From: Gigaspora margarita
Taxonomy: Eukaryota > Glomeromycota > Glomeromycetes > Diversisporales > Gigasporaceae
Assembly (NCBI GenBank): GCA_009809945.1
Contig: WTPW01000694.1
Span: 231,805 to 295,804 of the forward strand
Direction: 5' to 3'
DNA length: 64,000 nt
Shown: in pieces, positions 22,990 through 35,179 of the stretch
Layout of the letters: the number at the start of each line of letters is the position of its first letter
Numbering within the stretch: the first letter of the stretch is position 1
The notes under the pieces: generated by a model
Seen by the model: the letters and a program-made list of their open reading frames with translations, nothing else
Told to the model about the DNA's origin: nothing
Databases searched by the model: none
Made by a program: the position numbers and the translations under genes

Positions 22990-24190
22990 ACTACATTTGA
23001 CTTTAAATTAATTTTATTGCTTATATGATACTTTTGCTCTTACTAATTACAATTTTTATATATTACAACTAATATTAATATTTTTTATTTTTTATTTATT
23101 TTTTCATATACATTGGTAGTTTTGCAAGTACTTTATTAAGATTCTAAGTATATTATTATATTATATACTTGTTAACTCCTAATTTACAGGCCTGATATTA
23201 CTTAGCACTTTATAGTGCCCAAGTACAACCTGCTGCACTAGTTTAAGAAAAATTTAAAACTAAGAGCTGTGTTAAACTAGTTTAAGTATATACCAAAATT
23301 GCTTTCTTCAAACTATAATTCTGTTACTTTTGCTTTTGCTCCATTTTTCTCTTTTTATTATTCTAATTGTTCTTTTTCTTTCTCTATTGGTATCTCAGTG
23401 CTTCTTGATTCCAATTTTCTTGTCTAATTTTTTCTTGATTTTTATTTTTCTTTGCAACCTTTTGTCTTTGTTGAATCTTCTGGCTTCCCAATATTTTTCA
23501 CTCTGCTCCCATTCTACTATTTTTTTACACTTTTATTTTTATTTAATTTTATAAAAACAATCTATACCATATATAGAAGTTTTGTAGCACTATTTTTACT
23601 TCTTTTTTTGTAAGACCTATGTTTTATAAGTCTTCTTTGATTGTAGCTTTGTATAAACCCCTTTTTTTCTTTTTTTCTTGTAAATTAGTACCAAATAAAC
23701 AATTTTGTAATTGTCTTATTGTAATTTTTTTCTTGTTTTTGTTCAAGAGCATAAAAACTAATTCAATTGTTGCTTTTTTAGTTTTTAACCAATAAATTTC
23801 TTGTACCTCACAAATTGCTAAATGCTTTATTAATATTTTTTATATACTTACAATTGTTGTCTTTATACAGATCTGAATATGCTTTTTGAAATTATTAAGG
23901 GTTAGTATCTTATTGTGCAATATTTAATTAAGAATCTAAACTTCTTTTCTTTTTAAATTAATTTCTATAAAACTCACCTATGAATTAGTTACTTTTTATA
24001 GTGATTATATATATATATATGAAATCACAGTATATATGCTAAGCAATAAAAATATAATAACATTTTATATAGGAGGTCTTCTTTCTAGATCACTTCTTTT
24101 ACTCTTTGATAATTTATATATTTTTTACAAACTTGAACTTATATTATCTCTAATTCTAACTTGCTCTTTGCAATAATAAAAATATTCAAA
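22990..24190. other. T-rich stretch upstream of the LINE remnant
   Basis: The plus strand is pyrimidine-rich (23320-23560 and 23600-23750), giving a hydrophobic low-complexity frame that I reject as a gene. It may include leader or ORF1 remnants of the LINE that follows, but no domain is visible. Confidence 0.4.
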
Positions 24191-24199
24191 ACCAATTTC

Positions 24200-25110
24200 T
24201 ATAGATGACTTCTTTTATTCTATATTTTCTCCTACTCTATTACCTCATAACAGTTTACCAACTACAAATAACAATCTTTTAATACCTTCAAACTTACAAT
24301 CTACCTATAATCTATATATTAATATTGCTACTCACGATGTTAGAGGTTTTAACTCAACTCCTAAGAGACAAATATAGCAAGATCATTGTATCAATCAAAA
24401 TATATCTATTGCTTGTATTACAAAAACCAAAATTTATACAAAACCAAACTCTTATTTTGTAACAACATTTTGTATATATATTATTGGACTAATACTAGTA
24501 GTTTAATAGAAGGTGCTACTATTATAATTTATAACTACTTCAAACCTCATGTTCATAGCTGCTATATACATACAAAAGGTGCAGTTGCACTAGATCTTTT
24601 TTCAAAAGAAATATCAAATTATGATTTATTTCTGTCTATTTATCTTTAACTAATACTATCAAAAAAAATAATACTCAAAATACTGTTATTAACTAGATTT
24701 TACAAGCTTGACAACTTAATTTTTATTCTATTATTCTTGGAAACTTTAATACCAAGAACAATAAAATATGCTTTTCTTTATTTAAATACATATAAACATG
24801 TTTAATATAGGTGCTTACTTTAATAATACATATTATATTTGGGCAAACACCTAACATATAGCAGAATTGACTATATATGAACAGACTTATTTAACATACA
24901 ATTGATTTTTTTATATAATCTTGATAATTGCCAGACTAGTACTCTTAGTAACCATTCTATTTTTTCTTCTTTTAGGACATTTACTAATGCTTATAGCAAG
25001 CCTTCTTATATGCATACTAGCATTAATCAAAGAATTTTTAACTACAAATCTATATTATCTGACTAGTAGATAGAGTTTTCAGAGCTTATTCCATGGGTAT
25101 TATATAACAA
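24200..25110 (+). pseudogene. LINE remnant: AP-type endonuclease domain
   Basis: The domain starts INIATHDVRGFNSTPKRQI (about 24319), as in LINE ORF2 endonucleases. Next comes ISIACITKTKIYTKPNS, where the usual catalytic Glu of the TET motif is Lys. Then IEGATIIIYNYFKPHVHSC and ILGNFN (usually GDFN), followed by SRIDYI at about 24861-24878 and STLSNHSI (usually SDH). Stops and frameshifts interrupt it, including TGA after SRIDYI where Trp is usual. Several key changes are G to A. No reverse transcriptase follows; the copy ends near 25110. It appears to come from the same broad LINE group as 53740-56437, by inference. Confidence 0.65.
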
Positions 25111-25283
25111 CCTGTGCTTTTTTTTTTAAGTTATTCATACTGGTCTATATAAAAATTATGTGACATATAATTTTCATATAGACTGTGATAAAAAATTATT
25201 GTTTACAGTAAATTCTAATTAAAAGTTAAAGATTATGAACTAAGTTTATGATTATGTAATCAACTAGACTTAGTATCTCTTTA

Positions 25284-25470
25284 CAGGTTTTAAAATAGTC
25301 ATGTTTACTAGATCATAGGTTTTAAAATTGGTTTAAAATAGTAATAGGCAGATGGGGACTTTATTAAATTCCAAGGTTTTAAAATTGTTGTAAGCAGGTA
25401 AAAGACTTTACTAGATACTAAAGGTTTTAAACTTGTTATAGGCAGATGAAGAATTTTGTACGTTATTGAT
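25284..25470. repeat. Short tandem repeat, about four units
   Basis: Units begin AGGTTTTAAAATTG or close variants and continue with a TAGGCAGATGGGGACTTTA-like segment. They start near 25284, 25316, 25372 and 25426, with spacing of 30-60 bp. Function is unknown. Confidence 0.5.
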
Positions 25471-26656
25471 TTTTATTTAATAAAAAAAGTTTTATTTAAA
25501 TATTTAAAATATAAATTTATTTTTTATTTTTATATTATTATCATGTTTTTTAATATTCTAAAATGTTAAAAGTGAGTAATGTTTAAAAATATTATTTAAG
25601 AATAGTCTTGAATATGCCAAAAGTTCCAAAGGTAATAGAAGAGCTTGAGTTTGAAGAATTAAATTCTTAATTCATTTTCATACGTGATAGCTTTATGAAT
25701 TAGTTAAGGTACAGCTATTTAATACACATGTTATTGTAATATTCTTTATATAAGAGATTCTTTGCAATTTGAAAATTTTTTTGATTATTGTGATATTACT
25801 GTTTCTTGTATTTGATTTTTATTTATTTTTTTAATTGATAATCTGTGAATTAGGAAAATCAATAATCAACATTTTATAAGTAAATTTGGGGTTAAATAAC
25901 ATATATTTTTTAAAATCAAGATTTCTGACATTCTATAAGTTACACAATTTTTTAACAAAGTTATGTTTGAAAGAAATTTTTACAATAAAAACCTTAAACA
26001 AATATAGTTTGTACAAAACTATTAATACCCAAAACAAAATCAGTATATTGTAAAGTAGTACTATATAGAAATGCAAAATTAAGACGAACATAGATGGTAC
26101 ACATGGCTTGTAAAAGAAAATATTTACCAAAGTTATTTTCTTACTAGCTGTTTTTACGGCTGCGCCGCAATACTGAATAATATCTCGATTGATCCGTGAT
26201 GTCTATGATAAAACGTGAAATAACTATTACTTATAATATTATTTATTCTGAATTTCAAAGCTTTAGTTTTCGATTTGAAAAGTTCAGAGGAGCGAGATAC
26301 TTATTTGTGAATATTATTATAGTCCATATTCAATCCACTAAATGATTAATAACATGGGATTAAAAGATTATTTTCTTCAAGGAACTAATCGTTAAGTAAT
26401 TATAAAATTATTATGAACCCGCCATACTTTATTTTTGGGTAAAAAAGGTTTTAGACATTGTAATAATTTTTGGAAGTACATAAATTAAAGTCTCACTGAG
26501 TTGTTCATACTAACGTGTACAATAAGAGAATGCTTCTCAAGAATGATTCTCAAGAATGATATTAGTTAAAAGAACTTCTTAATGTGGACCAATTTTTACC
26601 AGTTTTAACAGATAAATTTATAAAACAAAGAAGAGTACAAATAAATAATCTGTAAA
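25471..26656. other. Intergenic region downstream of the GST gene
   Basis: No gene is supported. A minus-strand frame at 25933-26130 encodes a hydrophobic 65-residue peptide without a recognisable family. The stretch 26140-26330 is less AT-rich (ACGGCTGCGCCGCAATAC), like the sequence around the GST gene, and may be ordinary host DNA. Confidence 0.45.
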
Positions 26657-27394
26657 CTAAATATTTTCATTATTCTCCCAAAAACTTTTGGATTCTTCAA
26701 GAGATTTTTTAATGACATCCCTATTATATACCCTATTCCACCAATTTTTAACATTAGGCCTGCTATCCCATAAACCAGAATGTGTTGTTACAATACCATA
26801 GACGTAATAAGTACTAGGACAGTGAACAAGATCAGCTAAAGAATATTCGCCATTTAAATATTCTTTTCCTTCCAAAAGCTTCTCATAAACATCTAAAACT
26901 TTAGCAAGTTCTTCACGAGCTTGCTTAATAATTTCAGGATCCGGGTCTTCATTCAAGAATCTTTTAGCGACTTTCTCTTGATAAAAGAGTTTTGAGATTG
27001 GTGGGTCATAGTAAGACAATTCATAAGAAATAAATTGATCGACTAATCCGGCATTGTGAACATCGTTAGGAATCAAGATTGTATCATTATGTTTGCCTTG
27101 GTATTTAGATACTAGGTAACGACAAATTGGACGAGACTCGGTAATTCTAAAACCACCATCAAAAAGGACTGGCATTTTTCCGCTATTATAACTTGTTAAT
27201 AATATTATTGCTGTATATATATAAGTAATAGATGATACTTACAATGGGTGCTTATTCGCAATATAATCCTCATCTTTTAAAGATTGATAACTAGCTGGAG
27301 GTTCGAGTTCATAAGGAAGACCTAATTCCTTAAGGCATATAATCACTCTAAGGACAGGACCTGAGAAAGCATATCCAATAAGTCTGATGGTCAT
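26657..27394 (-). CDS. Glutathione S-transferase (phi/theta-like), two exons
   Basis: Exon 1 is 27394-27243 and exon 2 is 27182-26657, joined across a 60-bp intron with GTAAGT donor and TAG acceptor. The protein is 225 residues, normal for a cytosolic GST. The N-terminal thioredoxin-like domain reads IRLIGYAFSGPVLRVIICLK, with Ser11 in the usual catalytic position of Ser-type GSTs. It continues NKHPFGKMPVLFDGGF (cis-Pro55) and ITESRPICRYL, where Glu66-Ser67 bind the glutathione gamma-glutamyl group. The C-terminal helical domain holds YLNGEYSLADLVHCP (159-173), with the Ser-x-x-Asp N-cap ending at Asp168. Such enzymes conjugate glutathione to electrophiles or reduce peroxides in the cytosol. 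There is no signal peptide. The start is the first ATG in frame, and the open frame has no defects. It is the only intact host gene seen here. Class placement beyond Ser-type GST is inference. Confidence 0.93.
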
Positions 27395-27454
27395 TGTTTT
27401 AATACTAAAGATTGTCTTAAAATTTGAAAGGCGAAATAAACGTGTATTAAATGG

Positions 27455-27462
27455 TTTATATA
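27455..27462 (-). promoter_or_regulatory. Candidate TATA box of the GST gene
   Basis: TATATAAA on the minus strand lies about 60-70 bp before the start codon of the GST gene, a plausible distance. In such AT-rich DNA the match could be chance. Confidence 0.4.
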
Positions 27463-27469
27463 TTCACTT

Positions 27470-28479
27470 TTAATGAGGTTTGGCCATTGATTACTAAATT
27501 AATTTTTTCTAAGCCTTACTATCCGGTTAGTACTGTAGTAATCATTAACATAATCTGGTATAAACCCACGTATGTACACATGAGAATTGCATGAAAAATT
27601 ATTATTATCAGATAATTGTTAAACAAACAGGTATAAAGTCCTGTTCAGAAAATTATTTAATGAAACCTGTCCGAAAATTAACCAAATAGAAGTAACCGTT
27701 GTTACGTGCATATTTGTGGGCAAAGCTAACAAGATAAAAAACCTGCTTAAAACACGTGAATAACACACTAACTTCTTTTATTCTAAATAACATCATTCTT
27801 TAACTTACATTTTACCGAATGCCGATATCACATAACGTGACAATTTACTACCAATATATACACATAATAATATGCTAAATTGTCATGTACGTACATGAAG
27901 CCAGCCAAATGACATGTCGAAGTTAGCCGCACTGCCTACTTTGGTAATCACTCCTGACTAATGAAAACGTTAACGGTAAAATAAATATGCTTTTTACCTG
28001 TATTATAAATTTTACGAATGCTAAGAATAGAATTCTTTAAATAACGGCATCGTTAAGAAATCTACTTTTTAATTTATTGGTTGATCACTTGGTGTCGCTT
28101 ATTTATAGAGTTACAAGCCTGTGCGAACTGGTTCCAAAAAAAAACATTTTTTGTTATATTTTTAGAAAGTTTTGTCCGAAGCGCATGAAGGACTTATAAG
28201 TAATGCATAAAAATTAGAGTTCTGCAAATGCCGGGCTAATGCCTCATCCTATGCATGTCCATACTGTGTCGATAATAGAGAGTCGGATAATGGACCCTTA
28301 ATTATTAAAAAAAACGTATAATAGTTGAGTCAGAAGGGCTTGAGAAGATGAACACTAGAAACCCTCTCTTAAACATTCTTTTAAAAGTTTGAAGGCTTAG
28401 GTTAAAGCAAAGGCGTAATAGTTTGTTTTAAGCTCCTTAAGTCTCTTGTAGCCTGAAAGTTATAATAACGCTGTAATTT
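27470..28479. other. Upstream intergenic region of the GST gene
   Basis: No gene or clear repeat was recognised. Composition is somewhat less AT-rich than the transposon blocks, with ACGTACATG and similar words, suggesting ordinary host intergenic DNA. The minus-strand 72-codon frame at 28402-28620 overlaps the GACGAAA repeat and is not supported. Confidence 0.45.
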
Positions 28480-28648
28480 TGTCGTGTAAAAAGTCAAGAA
28501 CCTTCGGGTTGTAGTTGTTAGACGAAACCTTTTTGGCTTGATGACGAAAGACGAAACCTCAAATTCCACTGACGAAAGACGAAACCCAAATTTAAGATGA
28601 CGAAACCCCAGTGCTTCCACTAAAAAAAAAAAAAAAAAAAAAAAAAAA
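28480..28648. repeat. GACGAAA-rich repeat ending in 27 A residues
   Basis: The word GACGAAA or GACGAAACC occurs six times between 28532 and 28607, followed by a pure A run at 28622-28648. The segment around TAGTTGTTAGACGAAACCT recurs inverted at about 38620-38650. It could be a MITE or a small retroposed piece with a poly-A tail. Confidence 0.5.
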
Positions 28649-28800
28649 CGGATTGATTAAAATTTATGATAATAATGAATCCCTTCCCTATGCTCTTGCT
28701 ATAAATTATTACCGAATAAATGTTTAATTTGTTTTTAACATAATATTAAATATTTAACCTGTCGAAAATTCATCAATGTGGTTTTTTTATTTATATTTAA

Positions 28801-29225
28801 TGCTGAAGATGTTTATTGACTTGTACGTATATTTAGGTTTTAAAAAGCCGATTACTGTAATTATAATATGTAAATAAGCAATTGGCAACTTAAGTTATAT
28901 TTAATGCTGAAGATGTTTATTGGCTTTACCCGGCTTGTATATTTGGTTTTTAAAAAACCAATTACTGAAATTATAAATAGGCAAATAAACTATTAGCTCT
29001 AAATTATTGTGCTGAAGATGTTTATTGGCTTGACCCGGCTTGTATATTTAGTTTTTAAAAAGCCATTACAGAAATTGTAAATAGGCAAATAAGCCATTAG
29101 CATCTCTCAATTATTGTGTTTAATGCTGAAGATGTTTATTGGCTTGACCCGGCTTGTATATTTAGTTTTTAAAAAGCCTTTACAGAAATTGTAAATAGGC
29201 AAACAAGCCATTAATGTTCCTCAAA
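28801..29225. repeat. Minisatellite: four units of about 105-114 bp
   Basis: Units start at TGCTGAAGATGTTTATTGGC near 28801, 28905, 29010 and 29124. Each contains CCGGCTTGTATATTTAG (the first copy is diverged), TTTTTAAAAAGCC and GCAAATAAGCCATTA-like phrases. The last two units are most alike, the first most diverged. It lies between the GST gene and the hAT transposase. Confidence 0.75.
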
Positions 29226-30082
29226 TATAAACGTATTGTAATGAATTTAGTAAATTTATAGATTCAAAAAATTTTTCTTTAGAAAATTTTAAGACACAGT
29301 AATAAGGTTTAGCTTCATAATTCAAATTAATAACTTTGAAATTTGTTATGTAAGTAATTTTCTAGCTAATAATATTTTTGTATAAGTTTACATAAGATAG
29401 CTGTATATCTATATTGTGTCAAAATTAGAAATAGATAAACTAGTAAGTTATATATCTTGAGAGCAAATGTGTTTTATTTTATGATTGAGTTAAGCAAATG
29501 TTTTAAATTTTAGTATTTGTTTAAACAAATTCATTATAAATAGTAAACAAAAAATTATTTAATTTTTTATCTTAGTGTAATATAGTAGATAATTTTAGAT
29601 TTTCGTACCGCGAACAGTCACGTGTTCACGATGTATTAGATGATCACATAATGGTGTCGACCCTTCGTTAGATCACCACTAATTTACTTTATTTTTATTT
29701 ATTCTTTATTAGTTATTTATTATTTATTTATTTATTAATTTGTATCGCTGCCCCGTACATTGTTTATTTTGCCGCGATGCATATCGACGTTATGTATCGT
29801 TCGTTATGCATAAGATCGTTATTGGTATTCGAATCCATTGTATATAGTTTTAGGATAGAAGAAACTACAATTATAAAAAGGACCTAAAAATCCTTCTGTA
29901 TCATTAATCAAAGATCCACTATCATGTCTTCTATCTAATAAAGAGCCATCTTCATCTTGAATTTCTTCTAACAAAGACCTAATCCATTCACATAATCAAA
30001 CATTTCAATTACATTATATTTAAAATAATAATATTATTAAATATAAATTATTTATAAAAATTATTTATTTCAGATTTATAAA
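29226..30082. other. Region before the hAT transposase, with a GC-richer island
   Basis: Most is AT-rich. Around 29605-29660 and 29745-29830 it becomes richer in CG dinucleotides (TACCGCGAACAGTCACGTGT, GCCGCGATGCATATCGACGT). It may include the 5' end of the transposon or its promoter, but no terminal inverted repeat was identified. Confidence 0.4.
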
Positions 30083-30887
30083 ATGAGTTCTGACGAAGAA
30101 ATTAGTATTGTATCAACTTCAAGTATAGATAAAGGTAAAAAAGTAGTCAAAAATATTGGTGGCCATCCAGAGGGTCCAGTTTGGAATTATTATACAAAAG
30201 AAAAACAAGTTGCAAAAGGAAAATATGAAGCAACATGTAATTTATGTGGAGTAACTTGGAATCATGGTGAACCTAGTAAATTAGAAAATCATTTAGCTAA
30301 TTACTGTCAAAAAGCTAATTCAACAATTATTTGTCAAATTCTTACAAAAATTCTTTCTAATAATTCTGAACAAGGGGAATCTAGTAAAAAAAGAAAATTA
30401 ATACTCAAGGATCACTTATCAATATGTTAGTTTAATAAAATTAGATAATCAAAAAATCAAAAGATTTCATTTTGCTTAGGATAAAGCTTTTACAATATGT
30501 GGAATTTCATAGCAAGTTATTGAAAATCCTTTTTTTATTGAGACTTTAAAAGAAATAAATTTGTCATATGAACCAACTACATGACAATTTTTGTCTAATA
30601 AATTATTAGAGCAACAATTGGCAATAGTTAATCAAAAAATAATTAAAATTTTTAAGCAATATTCAAATTTAACATTAGGTAACTATAATCTAATATTAAC
30701 TATTATTTTTCACAATTAATTTGTATAAATAAAATAATATAATAGTTTATAAATGTTTAATTTAGCATTAGATGGATGGAGCAGTAAAAAAAATTATTCT
30801 TATTGGAATTTTATAATTATTACACCAGAGTGTAAAGAATATTTATATAAACTTTGTGATTTTTCAAATGAATAACATATGGCAAAG

Positions 30888-32905
30888 GGGTGTGGCGATA
30901 CAGCAAAGTTGGAAAGTTGTCACCCCCCAAGGAATTTGTAACTCAGGTACAGGGTTCGAATCCCCTAGAGACAATTTTTGAAAATTATATCTGTGTTACA
31001 GTAACTGACCTTTGTCGATAAGTTGGGTCATAATAAGGCCTATAACTCGGGTTGCACCACCCCTCGGTGTATTCCATTGATTTGGAAGATTCTAGATCTG
31101 TTATGCAGGTTATTGGAATTGTGTAATACCAAGAGAACTTGAAGATCAGAAACCCTTGGCAAGTCCTAAGCAGAGAGTTGTTGGGCTTTCGATAGTGATA
31201 CAGAAAAGGAATTGGATAGTGTGTATGGGCCGGCCAGTACGCCCATGACAAGAGGGTTGGAGAACCCTACCAACTGGGCCACCGGAGTCGCACCAGAGGA
31301 AAAGGATATGTGTTATGGCATCATGTACCAAGGGAGGAACTGGGACCCATAAAATTTTAGATCTAAAATTTTCACAAAAAATCTAAAATTTCAAGTATCA
31401 ACTAAAATTTTCTAAAATTTTTAAATTTTAGAGAATTTATATCTAAAATTTTCAAATTTAACTAAAATTTTCTAAAAATTTCCATATTTCATTATAGTTT
31501 GTGATATGTAGAAATGAGACTGTGCAAGCGAAATATTTTGGAATTTCAGAATATTTTGGAATTTCATAATTCTGGCCCACATTAGCAGCAAGCTACCATA
31601 GTGCGAGCCTGTGCAGTAAATCAAAAGAACTTTATTTGACTATCTCTAGTAATACGTGTCTTATTTTTAATAAAAATTGTCGTGGCTGATGCTGGAAATT
31701 TTAATTATTTTAATATGAAATTTTTAAAAAATTTTAGGCCCTTTTTTTAGGGTTTTTTTTAGGGTTAGGTTAGGGTTTAGGGTTAGTTTTAATAATAAAT
31801 GAGAATAGTGGATTTTGGTAGAACTTATTTTTTTAATTAGCTTATCTGATTTCCAGCTTCAGCCATTTCCAGCTTCAGCCGCGACAAAAATTTTATACAA
31901 AATCTAACTAGTTTGTATTAAATATTGATACCGTAATCTAGAGATGTGACTAGTGTGATTTGATTCTAATCATTTTTATATTGCATTAAATCAGATTACA
32001 AGCTTTGTTCTTATAATACATACTTCAAAAGAATAAACTTACTATGAAATCTCGAAATAGCGGGCATGGGCGTTATTTCTAATCTTTAATTCAGGCTGAA
32101 AATTGTAATTTCACCCCTGTGCGTTATTTTGAGATATGGTGTAAAATTTTCTAAATTAAATCAAATTTTATCAAAAATTTATCAAATTTAAGTCAAAATT
32201 TAGCTAAAATTTATTAAATTAAATCAAAATTTATCTAAAATTCATTAAATTTAAACTAAATTTTACCCAAATTTTTTGTTGTTATCAGAAAAATTTTGAA
32301 TGTTTAAAACTAAAATTTTACAGGTCCCAGGAGAGAGAGTCCATTTGGTTCTTAAAGCTAGGCTGACCGACCCTTCCGGGCTTATGGATTGGGAGCAGGC
32401 AGAAAATAGGTCAGGAAAGCCAGAAGAGATATGAGTACATAGTTATTGGGCTTGGTGAACTCTGCTAGGGCAGAAGTAGTAACGGTAGTAGTTTAATGGT
32501 TAGTCCTGACTGCAAGTATATAGATAAAGCTGTAATGTAAGTTACTGAATTGTAGGTGATAACTGAGAGGGACAGGAGCCACTCTACCAGGTCTCTCGCT
32601 GAGGATAAATTAGTCCTAAGGAGGTAGAAAAGTATCCAGATTGTGTTTTGGTGATACAAGATAGGATTGGCAAATAGCAATGATCAGAGGGTTTAAATAG
32701 ACAATGACCAGTATGCAGATTGCAGATATGGCATCTAGGGTAGGACCTTCAGGTGGCTACTTAAATAGGCAACCAAAAGTTGCAGATGAGGCTAGTTGTA
32801 CTCTCATCAATGTACTATATCGGGTATCCTCCATGTAGGTACTATTAATCTAAAATATCTTGAATAAAACCCTTACTCCCAAAGTGAGCACCTTAACAAA
32901 AAAAA
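30888..32905 (+). mobile_element. SINE A: long tRNA-headed SINE inside the hAT gene
   Basis: A 17-bp direct repeat, AATAACATATGGCAAAG at 30871-30887 and AATAACATACGGCAAAG at 32906-32922, brackets it. The head has a perfect B box in GGGTTCGAATCCCC (about 30953) and an A-box-like stretch before it, so it is tRNA-derived. It ends in a poly-A run at about 32897-32905. The shared core, GAGGGTTTAAATAGACAATG to GTGGCTACTTAAATAGGCAA, is at 32688-32800. Subtracting the nested MITE (31340-32330) leaves about 1.0 kb, long for a SINE. It carries no coding frame. Confidence 0.8.
31340..32330. mobile_element. MITE with CTGGGACC ends nested in SINE A
   Basis: CTGGGACCCATAAAATTTTA at left is mirrored by TAAAATTTTACAGGTCCCAG at right. 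Subterminal regions are rich in TAAAATTT words. TTAGGGTTAGGTTAGGGTTT lies near 31756. A segment with TTCCAGCTTCAGCC repeats is at 31850-31880. Non-coding. Confidence 0.6.
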
Positions 32906-33406
32906 AATAACATACGGCAAAGTTTTTAGCTAGTAAAATTGAAGATGTTTTAAATTCAATTGGTGCAGAACATTTTGTAGCTATTTTTAGTGATAATGGA
33001 GCTAATATTAAACTTTCTAGTAATATGGTTACTGCACAATATCCATATATTTTTAGTATAAGATGTATTGCACATGCAATAAATCTAGCTGCACAAGATA
33101 TTTTAAAAAATGAGAGGGCTGATAAATTAATTATAAAATGTAATATATTATATAATTTTTTTAAATCTTTACATCAAGCAGGTATGTAGTATAATTTTAT
33201 TATTTAAATAATATCAGATATAAAATTTATTTATTTATAAATTAAAGGTGCAGAAATTAGATTATTAATAGAACAATATAAAATTGATGGAGGAGGTCTT
33301 AAAAACTATTCAAAAACTAGATGGACTACTGTAGTTGAAAGTGTAATATATTTAGAAAAAGTTTTAAAAAAGGTAATTTATTATTATATATATTATATAA
33401 GTGTTT

Positions 33407-33625
33407 TAGAATGCAATACACCTGCACTGCAGTGTACCCCTTTTATGTTTTCAAAATTTTACTAGGGTAACCCTGCTATATTTTTAACAAAAAATGCTCC
33501 TCTTGTGATTTTACTATAATTTTATAATTTTAATGCTAATTCTAATTCTAACTCTAACTCTAACTCTAATTATCAGTTATATTTGTTACTATAGAGTGCA
33601 CTACAGTACAGTGCAGAGTGCACTA
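33407..33625. mobile_element. MITE with TAGTGCACT-like ends in a hAT intron
   Basis: Left end TAGAATGCAATACACCTGCA pairs with the reverse of CAGTGCAGAGTGCACTA at right. The interior has the degenerate telomere-like run CTAACTCTAACTCTAACTC near 33549. Its body matches 42430-42600 in the opposite orientation, and its ends resemble the element at 551-727. Confidence 0.55.
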
Positions 33626-33749
33626 TTTACTAATTCTCATTATATAATTATATTATAATTAATATTTTAAATATAAATATAATTATTTTTTATTTATTTT
33701 AGATTGCTGAAGATAATATTTTAACAAATGACAAATTAATAATATAATT

Positions 33750-35179
33750 TTTTTTTTATTTCTTTGACAGTCTTACTGGTACTATATTAATAAGTTTATA
33801 TAATAAAAATTTACGTATTAAAAAACCCTCCAATTGCAAGTCCAATATCATCCAGCTGCGGAAAATGTGCCCAGATGTGACCTGTCGCACTAACTTTCAA
33901 CAGAAAATTAGGAAACTTAGTCAGCCCTGTCAAAGACTATCTTTTAGATTCTTCCTACCTAAGCCACCAGATAGGATAATCTTATCCTAAAAGAAAAGAA
34001 AAAACAAGTAAAAGAAAATAAAGGGAAAGAAAAAATGGGGAAAAGACTATCTTAACCTAAACGAATAACCAAAATGTAAAAGAAATAAATGGAGACAAAG
34101 ATAGAAAAAACAAAAGAAGTAATGACAGAACTGAAAAGTGTACTATTAAACCTGTACTAGATAATAAAAATTATATACTACACTAAACAGACAAGTCTCT
34201 ACTCTATATCTATTAATGTACTATATGTAAGGTCAGTAAAAATCATAAAAAAACCTGGAACGACTGTAGAGAAGCTAGTGCCTTATAGAACCTTCTAGAA
34301 AAAAATTTTATATCAAAGTTTTTCTCCAAAAAACTCACGTGTTCTTCATTGTTTGTTTCGTTAGACCAGAAACTCGCTCATGACTTCATTCCAATTAGGT
34401 AGGCACTTTCCCAATTTGGATGCTGTAAACAATGCTAATCTTTTGGAGGGGGTAAGCTGAATCGCCCACTTTTGTCGAAATTTCGAAAAGCCAAAGGAGC
34501 GAAAGATGTCACTTGAAGCAAATTTAAAGGAAAGTATAGGGAGATAAAACTCATTTTTTTGTTGTTTCCTATTGTTTTACCACAATATACTTCGTCGACA
34601 AAGACTACCAACGGGTCCGTATTATTTCACTGAAAATCACTTCACAGACAATCGATTTCACCGACAAATTATTCACAGACAAGTTCATTTTACCGACAGT
34701 TTATTTCACTGAAGCTCATTTCACCGACAAGTTTTTTTTCTAAAAAGAACACTAACTTTAACCTTAATTTTACCTGACCCTACCCTAACCCTAATGATAA
34801 TGACCAGAATTACTTTTCAGTAAAATGAGCTTCGGTGAAATAAACTGTCGGTAAAATGAATTTGACGGTGAATAATTTGTTGGTAAAATAGAATGTCTGT
34901 GAAGTGATTGTCTGTGAAATAATTGCCACCCACTACCAATATCTTTACTAGAATTTCTTGTACCAAGGGCACAAACTGCCAGTTATCTTGCACAACTGAC
35001 GCTTCTAGCTTGCATGCCGAATATAAAAGAGGAGTCCCCAGTGCGGCAGTTGATCTTTTTTTAAAAACTGTATATTGTGTTATCCTACAGTACTTTAAGT
35101 ATCTGGCAACGCCCCAACAAAAAACTTTTTGTTTTTCTTCCGTTTGAAATTTGGTCCAGATGATCATCAGAAAGAGTTG
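33750..35179 (-). mobile_element. Retroposon R, copy 1, inside the hAT gene
   Basis: A 15-bp direct repeat, ATTAATAATATAATT at 33735-33749 and 35180-35194, brackets it. The left end is a run of T, the poly-A tail of a minus-strand insertion. The minus-strand head begins CAACTCTTTCTGATGATCAT. About 430 bp of the head half (34430-35175 without the nested MITE) matches copy 2 at 58168-59273, and 34320-34440 matches 63600-63740. A purine-rich stretch lies at 33990-34160. No clear tRNA, 5S or reverse-transcriptase signal was seen. Open frames on both strands in the head are not clearly conserved between copies. Confidence 0.7.
34611..34931. mobile_element. MITE with repeated TTCACNGACAA arms, nested in retroposon R
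   Basis: It is flanked by ACTACCA on both sides (34604-34610 and 34932-34938), and copy 2 of R lacks it, confirming the insertion. Each arm is a run of short repeats like TTTCACCGACAAGTT spaced about 18 bp, mirrored on the other arm. CCCTACCCTAACCCTAATG lies near the centre at about 34779. Non-coding. Confidence 0.75.

Noticed and set aside
23330-23554. Plus-strand hydrophobic frame that looks like a membrane protein
   Set aside because: It is a pyrimidine-rich tract; the Leu/Phe/Ser composition follows from base content.
28801-29225. CRISPR-like array
   Set aside because: The repeats are over 100 bp and contiguous, without unique spacers, and the sequence is eukaryotic.
34817-35167. Open frames on both strands in the head of retroposon R (also 58886-59273)
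   Set aside because: Differences between the two copies include about as many replacement as silent changes in the plus frame, and the minus start codon is absent from copy 2, so no coding constraint is evident.
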